From Microbacterium sp. EST19A (GTDB lineage Bacteria > Actinomycetota > Actinomycetes > Actinomycetales > Microbacteriaceae): DNA of 64,000 nucleotides. Positions 26,012 through 35,819 of this stretch are shown here, in pieces (position 1 is the first letter of the stretch; each line of letters starts with the position of its first letter). The stretch lies in NCBI RefSeq assembly GCF_019969685.1, contig NZ_JAHXYZ010000001.1, forward strand, positions 1,949,966 to 2,013,965, given 5' to 3'. The notes beneath the pieces were generated by a model that was not told the DNA's origin, made no database searches, and saw only the letters and a list, made by a program, of their open reading frames with translations. The translations under genes and the position numbers were made by a program.

Positions 26012-27541
26012 TCAGCTACCGCCCGTGCGCGGCAGGTTCTTCAGATCCTTCAGCGCCGGGCCTTCGATGCGCGTGCCGTCGGGCGCGAAGCGGGAGGCAT
26101 GCAGCGGGCAGTCCCAGCTGCATTCGGCGTCGTTCCACGCCAGCACACCGCCGAGGTGCGTGCACACCGCCGAGACCGCGCGCGTGACGCCGTCGACGGT
26201 CGACACTCCGACCGGGAGGCCGCCGCGGTTGGCCAGCACGCCCGTGCCCTCTTCGGGCTGGGGGACGGGGACCGCTCGCGATTCGGCCTCGACCCATCCC
26301 GCGGTGGCGGCGGCGGCCACCTTCGCCCCTTCGACGGCGCCCTCGGTGAGATCCGCCGGCACGGTCAGTCGGGTGCTGATGGCGGTCATCCAGCGCGGTC
26401 GGTCGCGCCAGCTCGTGCCGAGGATCTCGGCGGTCAGGCGCAGGGCGGCGGCCGGCGCGTTCGACAGACCCCACTTCGCGTAGCCGGTGGCGAAGCGGAT
26501 GGCGCCGAGCCCTCGTGGCATCGCCCCGACGAACGGGATCTCGTTGTGCGAGGTGTAATCCTGCGCGGACCAGCGGTGCGTCTCCTCCGCGCCCGGGAAG
26601 TGCTGCGCCGTCCAGGAGACGAGGTCGTCGACCGCCGCGCGCTCGCTGTCGGAGCGCCCGACCGGATGCCCGTTGCCGCCGACGACCAGCTGGGCTGTGC
26701 CGGCCGGGCCGTCGGCATCCGACACCGGACGGATCGAGCGCGTCGGCCCGTCGACCGAGAGGAAGGTGCTGGTCAGCACGTCACCGGGAACGCGGAACGA
26801 GACGCAGTACGACCGCATCCCGCTGGTCTTGGTGAAGTACAGTCCGCGATCGAGGATCGGGCTGCCGGTGGCGAGGACGATGTGCTCGCCGAACACGGGC
26901 CCCTCCGCCGTGTCGACGCGGGGCGACGGGAGCACGTGAGCGCCGGTGGCGCGGATGCCGGTGTGCAGCGTCCCGCCCTCTTCGATGTATTCGCGGGCGA
27001 GAGCCTGCGTCACCGTCACCGGATCGATGGTGACCTGGTCGTCGAGTGCGACGGCGCCGGAGACCGGGAACGGCGTCGTGCCCAGATCGCCGGGTGTCAG
27101 CATCCGCGTGTCCAGTCCGGCCTCGCGCGCGGCCGCGTGCTGCTCCCGTACGGTCTCGAGACCGTCCGCCGTCTGCGCGTAGGAGTGGTCCGTGCGCCAG
27201 GTGTACGGCACGCCGGCGTGGTCGGCGAACGCGATCAGCCAGTCCATGCCCTCACGATTGGCGTCGACATAGGCGCGCACGAGAGCTGCCGGATGGTGCC
27301 GACGGATCTCCGCGAGACGCTTCCCCTGGAGGAGGGAGAGCTTGCCGGTGTTCCCGCCGGTGGCGAGCTCGGCGACGTCCCCGGCTTCGATCACGGCCAC
27401 ATCGAGACCGGCTCTCGTCAGCATCACCGCGGTCGTGAGACCGGTGATGCCGGCTCCGACGATGACGACGTCGTGCCGGGCGCCCGCCTCGAAGGGCGAA
27501 CCGAGGGGGAGGGACGCGTCGATCTTCCAGAGGGGCTTCAT
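26012..27541 (-). CDS. FAD-dependent oxidoreductase with C-terminal Rieske [2Fe-2S] domain
   Basis: About 509 residues from ATG 27541 (MKPLWKIDASLPLGSP); an in-frame TTG lies 12 bases earlier. The N-terminal DAO fold has the dinucleotide motif VVIVGAGITGLTTAVML. The FAD domain closes with ATGYAKWGLSNAPAAALRL. A C-terminal Rieske module carries the Cys-x-His (VCTHLGG) and Cys-x2-His (DCPLHASRF) cluster ligands. Proteins of this layout occur widely in soil bacteria, but their reaction is unknown; amine or amino-acid oxidation is a guess from the DAO family. Divergent from the crcB pair. Confidence 0.9.
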   Translation of the reverse strand: MKPLWKIDASLPLGSPFEAGARHDVVIVGAGITGLTTAVMLTRAGLDVAVIEAGDVAELATGGNTGKLSLLQGKRLAEIRRHHPAALVRAYVDANREGMDWLIAFADHAGVPYTWRTDHSYAQTADGLETVREQHAAAREAGLDTRMLTPGDLGTTPFPVSGAVALDDQVTIDPVTVTQALAREYIEEGGTLHTGIRATGAHVLPSPRVDTAEGPVFGEHIVLATGSPILDRGLYFTKTSGMRSYCVSFRVPGDVLTSTFLSVDGPTRSIRPVSDADGPAGTAQLVVGGNGHPVGRSDSERAAVDDLVSWTAQHFPGAEETHRWSAQDYTSHNEIPFVGAMPRGLGAIRFATGYAKWGLSNAPAAALRLTAEILGTSWRDRPRWMTAISTRLTVPADLTEGAVEGAKVAAAATAGWVEAESRAVPVPQPEEGTGVLANRGGLPVGVSTVDGVTRAVSAVCTHLGGVLAWNDAECSWDCPLHASRFAPDGTRIEGPALKDLKNLPRTGGS

Positions 27542-27643
27542 CGGGCCAGTCAACGCCTTCGGACGCGCGGCTCACACTGCCTTGACTTTCGGGTCGTCCG
27601 CTGCCACCTCCGACGGCGGCCACCGACGGCTACAGTGGCGAAC

Positions 27644-28024
27644 GTGAATCTCCGCCGCGTTCTGCTCGTCGCCCTCGGCGGCACCATCGGAACGGCGGCT
27701 CGGCTCGGGCTCGGACTCGCCCTCCCCGACGCGGGTGGGTTCCCGGTCGCGATCCTCGTCGCGAACGTACTCGGCGCGCTGCTCATCGGTGTCGTCGCCG
27801 CGCGTCTTCCGGCATCCGCCGACCTTCGTCTGATGCTCGGCACGGGAGTCCTCGGCGGGTTCACCACCTACAGCGCGTTCATGACTGGAGCGCTAGAGCT
27901 ATGGACGGATGCGCCGATCCTCGCCGCGGCATATGCGATCGGCAGCCTCGCACTGGGGCTCGCCGCCGCCGCACTCGGCCTGCGACTCGGACGCCAGCGT
28001 CGCGCGTCGGAGGCCGCGGCGTGA
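27644..28024 (+). CDS. crcB: Fluoride ion channel CrcB (first of two)
   Basis: About 126 residues from GTG (VNLRRVLLVALGGTIGTAAR); another in-frame GTG lies 9 bases upstream. Four helices with the family motifs GGTIGTAARLGL, NVLGALLIG and GTGVLGGFTTYSAFM, the last carrying the Phe box lining the pore. Fluc channels export fluoride passively. A second crcB follows with a 4-bp overlap; in Gram-positives the two half-channels often form a heterodimer. Confidence 0.93.
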   Translation: MNLRRVLLVALGGTIGTAARLGLGLALPDAGGFPVAILVANVLGALLIGVVAARLPASADLRLMLGTGVLGGFTTYSAFMTGALELWTDAPILAAAYAIGSLALGLAAAALGLRLGRQRRASEAAA

Positions 28025-28380
28025 ACCCGCTCCTGTTCCTCGGCGCCGCGCTCGCCGGAGGGGTCGGCGCGGTGCTGCGGTATCTCGTCGACCTCGGCGT
28101 CGCCCGGTTCGCCGGACGCCGGCTCCCGTGGGGGATCCTGCTGGTGAACATCTCCGGGTCGTTCGCCCTCGGACTCGTGACGACCGCGCTGCCGGAGGCC
28201 GCGTTCCTCCTCGGTGCGGGACTCCTCGGCGGCTACACGACCTTCAGCACGGCCATGCTCGACACGGTCGCCCTGTGGCGCGACGGCGAGCGCCCGGCAT
28301 CCGCCCTCAACGCGGTCGGGATGCTGCTGCTCGGGCTGGTCGCAGCCGGGCTGGGACTGGCTCTCGGGGCTGCGCTCTGA
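28021..28380 (+). CDS. crcB: Fluoride ion channel CrcB (second of two)
   Basis: About 119 residues from GTG (VNPLLFLGAALAGGVGAVLR) overlapping the previous stop as GTGA. Motifs GGVGAVLRYLVD, LLVNISGSFALG and GAGLLGGYTTFSTAMLD are intact, with Asn, Ser and Phe at the pore positions. It is the expected partner of the preceding CrcB in an antiparallel dimer. No fluoride riboswitch was recognised upstream of the pair. Confidence 0.94.
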   Translation: MNPLLFLGAALAGGVGAVLRYLVDLGVARFAGRRLPWGILLVNISGSFALGLVTTALPEAAFLLGAGLLGGYTTFSTAMLDTVALWRDGERPASALNAVGMLLLGLVAAGLGLALGAAL

Positions 28381-28417
28381 GTGCGGAGCAGCTCCCAGCA
28401 TCCTCCCATCCCGGAAA

Positions 28418-28436
28418 TGTACAAATGTACATGTAC
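28418..28436. promoter_or_regulatory. Probable TetR operator upstream of the RND pump operon
   Basis: TGTACAAATGTACATGTAC holds two TGTACA palindromes in an AT-richer stretch 20 bp before the TetR start. The position suits autorepression of the TetR-pump operon. Confidence 0.6.
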
Positions 28437-28456
28437 GGATGTCCAGGGAGGTCGAT

Positions 28457-29056
28457 ATGGCGGAGAGCACACGTCGCCGACGCGATCCTGAAGCGCGCCG
28501 TCGCGAGATCGTCACCGCCGCCGCAGAGCTGATCGTCGAGGTCGGCGTCGACGGCGTCACGCACCGGCTCGTCGCCGCACGCGCCGGGGTGCCGCTCGGA
28601 GCCACGACTCAGTACTTCGACACGCTCGACGACCTGCGGACAGCCGCGCTCCGTGCGCTCGCCGACGAGGTCGACGCGCGACTCGACGGGGTCCGCATCG
28701 CGCTCACCGAGCGCGGGGTCAGCCCCGCGGTGATCGCCGACCTGATCGCCGACGGCCTCGACGACGCCCGTGCCGTGAAGGCCGACCGCGCGGTCGTCAC
28801 CGCGGCCGTCCACGATCCCCGTCTGCGCAAGCTCGCGCGGCACCTGTCCGAGCAGCTGGTCTCGTTCCTCGAGCCGACGTACGGACGCGACCGGGCGACC
28901 GCCGCGATGATCTTCATCGACGGCGTCATGTGGAGCACCCAGATCCGCGACACCGCCCTCGACCGCCCCTTCATCGAGACCGTGCTCACACAACTGCTCG
29001 GCATGCCCGAGACTGATACCACCCCCGGTCGCACCGCAGCGCCGTCCGCACCCTGA
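28457..29056 (+). CDS. TetR family transcriptional regulator
   Basis: About 199 residues; ATG 28457 is chosen because GGGAGG precedes it. The N-terminal helix-turn-helix is ARRREIVTAAAELIVEVGVD followed by RLVAARAGVPLGATTQYFDT. The ligand-binding domain is of the variable TetR_C type. It is 15 bases upstream of an RND pump gene, so it most likely represses the pump and responds to one of its substrates. Confidence 0.9.
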   Translation: MAESTRRRRDPEARRREIVTAAAELIVEVGVDGVTHRLVAARAGVPLGATTQYFDTLDDLRTAALRALADEVDARLDGVRIALTERGVSPAVIADLIADGLDDARAVKADRAVVTAAVHDPRLRKLARHLSEQLVSFLEPTYGRDRATAAMIFIDGVMWSTQIRDTALDRPFIETVLTQLLGMPETDTTPGRTAAPSAP

Positions 29057-29071
29057 ACCGAGGAATCCGCC

Positions 29072-32000
29072 GTGTCGAATCTCGCCGTCCTGAGCCTGAA
29101 GAACCGGGCGCTCATCGCCCTCATCACGATCGTCGCCGCGGTGTTCGGCGGTCTCGCCCTGACCAACCTCAAGCAGGAGCTCATCCCCTCGCTCGAGCTG
29201 CCGAACCTCATGGTCATGACGACGTACCCCGGTGCATCGCCGGAGGTCGTAGAGAACGACGTGTCGACGCCGGTCGAGGCCGCGATCCAGGGCGTGCCCG
29301 GGCTCGAGGGGACGACGGCGACCAGCACGACCAACGCCTCGATCGTGCAGGCGACCTTCGCCTACGGCACGAACCTCGCGACCGCGGAGCAGAAGATCCA
29401 GCAGGCGATCAACCGCATCTCGGGACAGCTGCCCGAGGACGTCAGCCCGCAGGTGCTCGCGGTGTCGATCGACGACTTCCCCGTGATCCAGGTGGCGGTC
29501 ACCGGATTCGAGGATGCCGAGAACGCCCAGGCCGAACTCCAGAGCGTCGCGATCCCCGACCTCGAAGACGTCGACGGCGTCAACGCCGCACAGATCATCG
29601 GCGGCGTCGGTCAGCGCATCACCATCACCCCCGACGTCGCACGCCTCGCCGCGGAAGGTGAGAGCACGCAGGCGATCACGTCGGCGCTGCAGCAGAACGG
29701 CACCCTCTTCCCCGGTGGTGACATCACCGCGGACGGTCAGACCCTCACGGTCCAGACCGGCGCGAAGATCACGTCCGTCGACGAGCTCGCCGCCCTGCCG
29801 CTGGTCGGCACGACACTCACCATCGGCGATGTGGCGACCGTCGCGCAGGAGTCCGACCCGGTCTCCTCGATCTCGCGCGTCGACGGCAAGGATGCGCTCT
29901 CGATCTCGATCACCAAGCTCCCCGCCGCGAACACCGTCGAGGTGTCGCAGGGCGTGATCGCGGCGCTCGACGAGCTCAAAGAGGCGTTCCCGGACGCCGA
30001 CTTCACGATCATCTTCGACCAGGCGCCGTTCATCGTGCAGTCCATCGAGAGCCTCGCGACCGAGGGCCTTCTCGGACTCGCGTTCGCGGTGATCGTCATC
30101 CTGGTGTTCCTGCTGTCGATCCGCTCCACCCTCGTGACGGCGATCTCGATCCCGACGTCCGTGCTCATCACGTTCATCGGGCTGCAGGCCTTCGGGTACT
30201 CGCTGAACATCCTGACCCTGGGTGCTCTGACGATCGCCATCGGGCGCGTGGTCGACGACTCCATCGTCGTGATCGAGAACATAAAACGCCACTACGTCGG
30301 CGATGCCGACAAGGGCGACGCGATCAGGCTCGCGGTGCGCGAGGTCGCGATGGCGGTCACGGCATCCACGATCACCACGGTCGCGGTGTTCCTCCCGATC
30401 GTGTTCGTCGGAGACATGGTCGGCGAACTGTTCCGTCCGTTCGCCGTCACCGTGGCCATCGCGATGATCGCCTCGCTGCTGGTCTCGCTGACGATCGTGC
30501 CGGTGCTCGCGTACTGGTTCCTCCGCCCCGGAAAGCCGCTGCTCGACGAGAACGGCGTGGCGATCGATCCCGAGCATGAAGACGCACCGCCGACGCGGCT
30601 GCAGCGCGGGTACCGCCCGATCCTGGGCTGGACACTCAAGCACTCCGGTGTCACGGTGATCATCGCGGTCGTCGTCCTCGGAGGCACGCTCGCCGCCTAC
30701 CCGCTGATGAAGCAGAACTTCCTCGGCGACTCCGGCCAGAACACGATGACGGTCACGCAGGACCTCGGTCCGACCGCCAGCCTCGAGGCGAAGTCGGATG
30801 CCGCGGTAGCGGTCGAGGACGCGCTGCTCGGCATCGACGGCATCGAGCACGTGCAGGCCTCGATCGGCTCGAGCGGCTCGGCCCTGCGTGACGCGTTCTC
30901 CGGCGGAGCGGGCGTCACCTACTCGGTGCTCACCGACGGCGACGCCGATCAGGAGAAGCTGCGCGCCGATGTGCAGGACGCGATCGACGGACTCGGCGAC
31001 GACGTCGGCGACGTGTCGGTCGCGGCATCCGCCAGCTTCGGCTCCAGCGACATCGAGATCTCGGTGTCGGCATCGAACGCCGACGACCTGCAGACCGCGA
31101 CGACGGCTGTGATCGACGAGCTCGACGGTCGCGACGGCGTCGGCCAGGTGACCGACAACCTCGCCGCATCGCTGCCCTACATCGCCGTCGTTGTCGACCG
31201 CGAGGCCGCCGCACAGCGCGGGCTCTCCGAGGTCGCCGTCGGATCGATCGTGTCGAGCACCATGCGCCCGACCCAGGCCGGATCCGTCGAGATCGACGAC
31301 ACCGCACTGACGATCTACCTCGTCACTCCCGAGCCGCCGACCACGGTCGACGCCCTGAAGGAGCTCACGATCCCGACTCCGCTCGGCATCGTGCAGCTGC
31401 AGGACATCGCGACCGTCGAGGAGCGCAACGGCCCCACCTCGATCACCACCGAGCAGGGACGCCGCACGGCGACGATCACCGTGCCGCCGGCATCCGACAA
31501 CCTCGCCGTCGCGACGGCGTCGGTGAACACCGCGCTCGCCGCGGTGGAGCTGCCGGACGGCGCATCGGCCGAGGTCGGCGGTGTCGCCTCGCAGCAGGCC
31601 GACTCGTTCTCGCAGCTCGGACTCGCGATGCTCGCCGCGATCCTCATCGTGTACGTGGTGATGGTCGCGACGTTCAAGTCGCTGCGCCAGCCGCTGCTGC
31701 TGCTCGTGTCGGTGCCGTTCGCGGCGACCGGTGCGATCCTGCTGCAGATCGTCACGGGCGTGCCGCTCGGCGTCGCCTCGCTGATCGGTGTGCTGATGCT
31801 CATCGGCATCGTGGTGACGAACGCGATCGTGCTGATCGACCTGGTCAACCAGTACCGGCAGAAGGGTCTGTCGACCATCGAGGCGGTGAAGGCCGGTGGC
31901 GAGAAGCGTCTGCGCCCGATCCTCATGACGGCGCTCGCGACGATCCTCGCGCTCACCCCGATGGCTCTCGGCATCACCGGGCACGGCGGCTTCATCTCGC

Positions 32001-32290
32001 AGCCCCTCGCGATCGTCGTGATCGGCGGCCTGCTCTCCTCGACCGTGCTGACCCTGATCGTGCTGCCGACGCTCTACAACCTCGTCGAAGGCGCCAAGGA
32101 GCGCCGTCAGGCCCGCAAGGGCGGCGGGGCAGATGCTGCGGGCACGGGTTCCGGTCCGGATGCGCCGACCGGGCCCGAGGCCCCGGCGACGGCGGAGTCC
32201 GCGTCCGACGGGGTCACGGTCGATGCCTCCGGTCTGCCCGACCTGTCGCACCTGACGCGTCGCGAGCTGCGCGACCGCGGGCTCGTCTGA
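29072..32290 (+). CDS. RND family efflux transporter (AcrB/SwrC-like HAE1)
   Basis: 1,072 residues from GTG. Typical RND plan: N-terminal helix, a large porter domain beginning with NLKQELIPSLELPNLMVMTT, helices 2-6 with the proton-relay region LGALTIAIGRVVDDSIVVIE, a second porter domain, and helices 8-12 with LMLIGIVVTNAIVLIDLV. SwrC in Bacillus is the best-known Gram-positive relative and exports surfactin and other amphiphiles. A Pro/Ala-rich tail ends RRELRDRGLV in the cytosol. Downstream of a TetR gene in the same operon; no membrane-fusion partner is present. Confidence 0.93.
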   Translation: MSNLAVLSLKNRALIALITIVAAVFGGLALTNLKQELIPSLELPNLMVMTTYPGASPEVVENDVSTPVEAAIQGVPGLEGTTATSTTNASIVQATFAYGTNLATAEQKIQQAINRISGQLPEDVSPQVLAVSIDDFPVIQVAVTGFEDAENAQAELQSVAIPDLEDVDGVNAAQIIGGVGQRITITPDVARLAAEGESTQAITSALQQNGTLFPGGDITADGQTLTVQTGAKITSVDELAALPLVGTTLTIGDVATVAQESDPVSSISRVDGKDALSISITKLPAANTVEVSQGVIAALDELKEAFPDADFTIIFDQAPFIVQSIESLATEGLLGLAFAVIVILVFLLSIRSTLVTAISIPTSVLITFIGLQAFGYSLNILTLGALTIAIGRVVDDSIVVIENIKRHYVGDADKGDAIRLAVREVAMAVTASTITTVAVFLPIVFVGDMVGELFRPFAVTVAIAMIASLLVSLTIVPVLAYWFLRPGKPLLDENGVAIDPEHEDAPPTRLQRGYRPILGWTLKHSGVTVIIAVVVLGGTLAAYPLMKQNFLGDSGQNTMTVTQDLGPTASLEAKSDAAVAVEDALLGIDGIEHVQASIGSSGSALRDAFSGGAGVTYSVLTDGDADQEKLRADVQDAIDGLGDDVGDVSVAASASFGSSDIEISVSASNADDLQTATTAVIDELDGRDGVGQVTDNLAASLPYIAVVVDREAAAQRGLSEVAVGSIVSSTMRPTQAGSVEIDDTALTIYLVTPEPPTTVDALKELTIPTPLGIVQLQDIATVEERNGPTSITTEQGRRTATITVPPASDNLAVATASVNTALAAVELPDGASAEVGGVASQQADSFSQLGLAMLAAILIVYVVMVATFKSLRQPLLLLVSVPFAATGAILLQIVTGVPLGVASLIGVLMLIGIVVTNAIVLIDLVNQYRQKGLSTIEAVKAGGEKRLRPILMTALATILALTPMALGITGHGGFISQPLAIVVIGGLLSSTVLTLIVLPTLYNLVEGAKERRQARKGGGADAAGTGSGPDAPTGPEAPATAESASDGVTVDASGLPDLSHLTRRELRDRGLV

Positions 32291-32302
32291 CCGCGCGGGC
32301 GT

Positions 32303-33199
32303 TCAGCCGAGCGAGATGCCCCAGCGGAGGGTCCAGGACTCGTCGGGAGCGAGGCGACGGATGCCGCGGCCGCTGTTGAGCGCATCTGCCGGGGCGGTCA
32401 TCGGCTCGATCGCGAGCGCGAGCTGCTGGCCCGGGTACTTGTCGGTCGTGAACACCTGCACGAAGTCGAAGCCTTCGCCCTGCCACACCGTGAGCCGACG
32501 ACCGTCGGGGGCGGTGAGCGTGTGCCGGACGAGCCCGTCGTCGTCGCGGACGAGGTCGGTGAAGCCGGTGTCGAGCGACGCATCACCCAGACGGATGCCG
32601 TCGCGCAGAGCCGCATCGGCCGGACGGGTGCCGGTGGGCAGCATCCGCTCGTCGGTGTCGAACATGGTCGCCGCCGGCACGCGCAGGACCAGCTCGTGCG
32701 GGTCGACGTCGCCGATCGTGACGAACGGGTGCGTGCCGAGGGCGACGGGCGCGGGTTCGGCCGACCGGTTCGTGAGCACGTGGACGACGTCGATGCCGGT
32801 GTCGGTCAGCAGGTAGGTGACCGAGGTCTCGATCAGATACGGGTACCCGGTCTGCGGCACGATCGTCGCGCTGAGCGTCGCCGCGGCATCCGTCTGGTCG
32901 ATCTCGTACGCGACGAAGCGGAGCAGGCCATGGCTGGCGTTGGTGAACTTCGGCTCGGTGATCGCGAGCTGGCGGGCGGTGCCGTCGTCGTCCCAGAGGC
33001 CGTCGCGCACGCGGTTCGGCCACGGGGCGAGGACGACGCCCGAGCACGAGGGAGTGGGGATGTCGAGCGGGTACGTCGGCACCAGGTCGACGTCGCCGAT
33101 GCGGAGGGAGCGGAGAGAGGCGCCGACCTGCGCGATCTGGGCGGTCGCGTCGCCGGATCGGAGGTGGACCTGGGTGCCGGTGGGGGATGCGGAGTTCAC
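32303..33199 (-). CDS. Aldose 1-epimerase family protein (galactose mutarotase-like)
   Basis: 298 residues. The fold is supported by SCSGVVLAPWPNRVRDGLWD, the catalytic His regions ASHGLLRF and VALGTHPFVTIG, and a C-terminal Glu in ALAIEPMTAPADALNSG. Family members interconvert alpha and beta anomers of free or phosphorylated hexoses in the cytosol. No sugar operon is adjacent, so the substrate is unclear. Tail to tail with the RND gene. Confidence 0.88.
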   Translation of the reverse strand: MNSASPTGTQVHLRSGDATAQIAQVGASLRSLRIGDVDLVPTYPLDIPTPSCSGVVLAPWPNRVRDGLWDDDGTARQLAITEPKFTNASHGLLRFVAYEIDQTDAAATLSATIVPQTGYPYLIETSVTYLLTDTGIDVVHVLTNRSAEPAPVALGTHPFVTIGDVDPHELVLRVPAATMFDTDERMLPTGTRPADAALRDGIRLGDASLDTGFTDLVRDDDGLVRHTLTAPDGRRLTVWQGEGFDFVQVFTTDKYPGQQLALAIEPMTAPADALNSGRGIRRLAPDESWTLRWGISLG

Positions 33200-33241
33200 T
33201 CCGCAATCGTATGGCGCGGATGACTCTCTCAGGCGGGACCG

Positions 33242-33292
33242 CTAGACTCGTTCGGTCGGCTTCGGACACCCGCGCAGGGCGCGGACGTTTTT
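33242..33292 (+). promoter_or_regulatory. Promoter and early attenuator in the helicase leader
   Basis: TAGACT at 33242 looks like a -10 element. About 30 bases later CCGCGC-AGG-GCGCGG is followed by ACGTTTTT, an intrinsic-terminator shape rare in this genome. The helicase ATG is a further 185 bases away, so transcription may be attenuated or the leader may be autoregulated. Confidence 0.5.
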
Positions 33293-33476
33293 GTGTAAGA
33301 AGTGTGAGTCCAGGGGCCGATGGTGAGCGTCGATCGACGCAAATCAACCATCACATGAATGGCCCCGGCCGCTGACAGTCCGGAACCCGAGCTTCATCTC
33401 TCTTTGGGAAGCACTGGGTGCTCGCGCGTGTGCGCAGCGCTGTTCTCGTGCGAGAACTCAGAAGGACAGACCTGCA

Positions 33477-35669
33477 ATGCCCAAGAACAAGAAGCCTCGG
33501 GGCGGACGCCCCGCCGCCAACTTCGAGCCGCGCTACGGCGCCAAGAAGACCTCTTTCCACGACCGCCACACCGGTGGCGCCGCCCGTGACGGCGCGCGCC
33601 CCGAGCGCGGCGGACGAGCGGATGCCGGCGAGCGTCGCAGTGCCCCCGCCGCAGGCGGATACGACCGTCGCCCGGGCAGCCGCAGCGCCGGCCACCGCGG
33701 CTACCGTCCGGCCGAGGCGGAGACCGGTGCCCCGAAGCAGCGCTGGAACGCGCAGGAGCGCGCGGGCCGCGACGAAGCCCGCGGCATCCGCAGCCGTGCC
33801 GAATCCGGACGCCGTGAGGCTCCGCACCACCGGGGCGACGAGCGTCGACCCACCGGTCCCGGCACCTACCGCGATGAGCGCGGCGGCCAGCGGTTCGACC
33901 GTGACGACCGTCCGCGCCGCGACGACCGGGCAACCGGTACGCAGCGTCAGGGCTTCCGCGACAACGACCACCGCGATGGCGGACGACCGGTGCGCGACGA
34001 CCGTCGGGGCCAGCGTCCCACCGGCCCCGGCAGCTACCGCGACGAGCGGGGCGGCCAGCGGTTCGACCGTGACGAGCGCCCGCGCCGTGACGACGAGCGT
34101 CCGGCCCGTTCGTTCGACGCCGACCGCGCGCGTCGTGCGTTCGATCGCGACCGCACCCAGCGTTCGTTCGACCGCGACGAGCGTCCGCGCAACGATCGTT
34201 CGAGTGAGCGTCCCCGCTACGACCGCGATGCCCGTCCGAGCCGCGATGACCGCGGTGGCGACCGGGCTCGTCCCTCGACCGGTGGCGCGTACCGCACCGA
34301 GCGTGTGCGCCCGCTGACCTCGGACACCCGTGGGCGGCCGGCGCGCAACGAGCGTCCCAGCCGCAACGACTGGAATGCGACGAGCCGTCCCGAGTCGACC
34401 GGCGCGAAGTTCGCACCGGGCGAAGACGTCGTGCACGAGCGCCTCGAGGCGAAGTCCGTCGCCGCCGTCGAGGTCGATGGCGTGACCTTCGGCGACCTCG
34501 GTCTCGGCTCGAACATCGTCGAGACCCTGGCCGGACTCGGCGCGGCTTCGCCGTTCGCGATCCAGGCAGCCAGCATCCCGGCTGTGCTCGAGGGCCGCGA
34601 CGTCCTCGCCCGCGGCCGCACCGGCTCCGGCAAGACCATCGCCTTCGGCGCGCCGCTCGTCGAGCGCGTGCTGCAGTCGCAGGCCGGCAAGCGTCGCGAG
34701 TTCGGACGGTCGCCGCGTGCGATCATCCTCGCCCCGACGCGCGAGCTCGCGCTGCAGATCGACCGCACGATCCAGCCGATCGCCCGCAGCGTGGGCCTGT
34801 TCACGACGCAGATCTACGGTGGCGTGCCGCAGGGCCGTCAGGTCGGTGCGCTCAAGAAGGGCGTCGACATCGTCATCGGCACGCCCGGTCGTGTCGAGGA
34901 CCTCATCAACCAGGGCAAGCTCGACCTCTCGGACTGCCGCATCGCGGTGCTCGATGAGGCCGACCACATGTGCGAGCTCGGCTTCGTCGAGCCCGTGCAG
35001 CGCATCCTGCGTCATACGGCCGACGGCAGCCAGAAGCTCCTGTTCTCGGCGACGCTCGACCGCGAGGTCGCCGCTCTCGTCGACGAGTTCCTGATCGACC
35101 CGGCCGTCTTCGAGGTCGCCGGTGAAGACCAGGGCTCCAGCCAGATCGAGCACCGCGTGCTCGTGATCGAGCACCGCGACAAGGCCGACATCCTCACGTC
35201 GCTCGTCGACCGTGCAGGCAAGACGCTCGTCTTCGCGCGTACCCGTGCCTACGCCGACATGCTCGCCGAGCAGTTCGACGATGCCGGCATCCCGGCGGTC
35301 TCGCTGCACGGCGACCTGAACCAGGCCAAGCGCACGCGCAACCTGGAGCGCCTGACCTCGGGTCGCGTGAACGTGCTCGTCGCGACGGATGTCGCTGCCC
35401 GCGGCATCCACGTCGACGACATCGACCTGGTCGTCCAGGCCGACGCCCCCGACGAGTACAAGACGTACCTGCACCGCTCCGGCCGCACCGGTCGCGCGGG
35501 TCGCTCGGGTCGCGTCGTCACGCTCATCACGCGTCAGCGCCAGCGTCGCATGACCGAGCTGCTCGACCGGGCCGAGATCGACGCCCCGTTCGAGAACGCG
35601 CGTCTCGACGACGACATCATCGAGGAGATCGCGGGTCGCGTGCCGACCGCGGCCGCCCTCACGAGCTGA
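33477..35669 (+). CDS. DEAD-box RNA helicase with long Arg/Asp-rich N-terminus
   Basis: 730 residues. The first 320 or so are disordered, rich in RD, RG and DDR, with a duplicated RPTGPG(T/S)YRDERGGQRFDRD block. The core follows: the Q motif region ending PFAIQAAS, Walker A ARGRTGSGKT, PTRELALQ, VLDEADHM, SAT, and motif VI HRSGRTGRAGRSGR. DEAD-box proteins unwind short RNA duplexes in ribosome assembly or RNA decay, often at low temperature. Unusually the RG/RD-rich region is N-terminal. A 235-base leader with a terminator-like hairpin precedes it. Confidence 0.93.
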   Translation: MPKNKKPRGGRPAANFEPRYGAKKTSFHDRHTGGAARDGARPERGGRADAGERRSAPAAGGYDRRPGSRSAGHRGYRPAEAETGAPKQRWNAQERAGRDEARGIRSRAESGRREAPHHRGDERRPTGPGTYRDERGGQRFDRDDRPRRDDRATGTQRQGFRDNDHRDGGRPVRDDRRGQRPTGPGSYRDERGGQRFDRDERPRRDDERPARSFDADRARRAFDRDRTQRSFDRDERPRNDRSSERPRYDRDARPSRDDRGGDRARPSTGGAYRTERVRPLTSDTRGRPARNERPSRNDWNATSRPESTGAKFAPGEDVVHERLEAKSVAAVEVDGVTFGDLGLGSNIVETLAGLGAASPFAIQAASIPAVLEGRDVLARGRTGSGKTIAFGAPLVERVLQSQAGKRREFGRSPRAIILAPTRELALQIDRTIQPIARSVGLFTTQIYGGVPQGRQVGALKKGVDIVIGTPGRVEDLINQGKLDLSDCRIAVLDEADHMCELGFVEPVQRILRHTADGSQKLLFSATLDREVAALVDEFLIDPAVFEVAGEDQGSSQIEHRVLVIEHRDKADILTSLVDRAGKTLVFARTRAYADMLAEQFDDAGIPAVSLHGDLNQAKRTRNLERLTSGRVNVLVATDVAARGIHVDDIDLVVQADAPDEYKTYLHRSGRTGRAGRSGRVVTLITRQRQRRMTELLDRAEIDAPFENARLDDDIIEEIAGRVPTAAALTS

Positions 35670-35678
35670 GTCGCACCT

Positions 35679-35720
35679 CGAGAGGCCCCGTCACTGCTTC
35701 GGCGGAGGCAGGGCCTCTCG
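35679..35720 (+). terminator. Terminator after the helicase gene
   Basis: CGAGAGGCCC pairs with GGGCCTCTCG across a 22-base loop, about 10 bases past the helicase stop codon, followed by CTTGTGCTCTC. Confidence 0.75.
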
Positions 35721-35819
35721 CTTGTGCTCTCACTCATCGGGCTGAGAACACCGCGTCCGGCTGAGACTCAGGGTCGAGGGTCCCTCCCGACGGAGAGATC
35801 TCCGCCGAAGGGCGAGGTG

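Noticed and set aside
28307..32251. Long minus-strand open frame opposite the TetR and RND genes
   Set aside because: Antisense shadow rich in Arg/Gly/Asp; the RND protein on the plus strand is complete.
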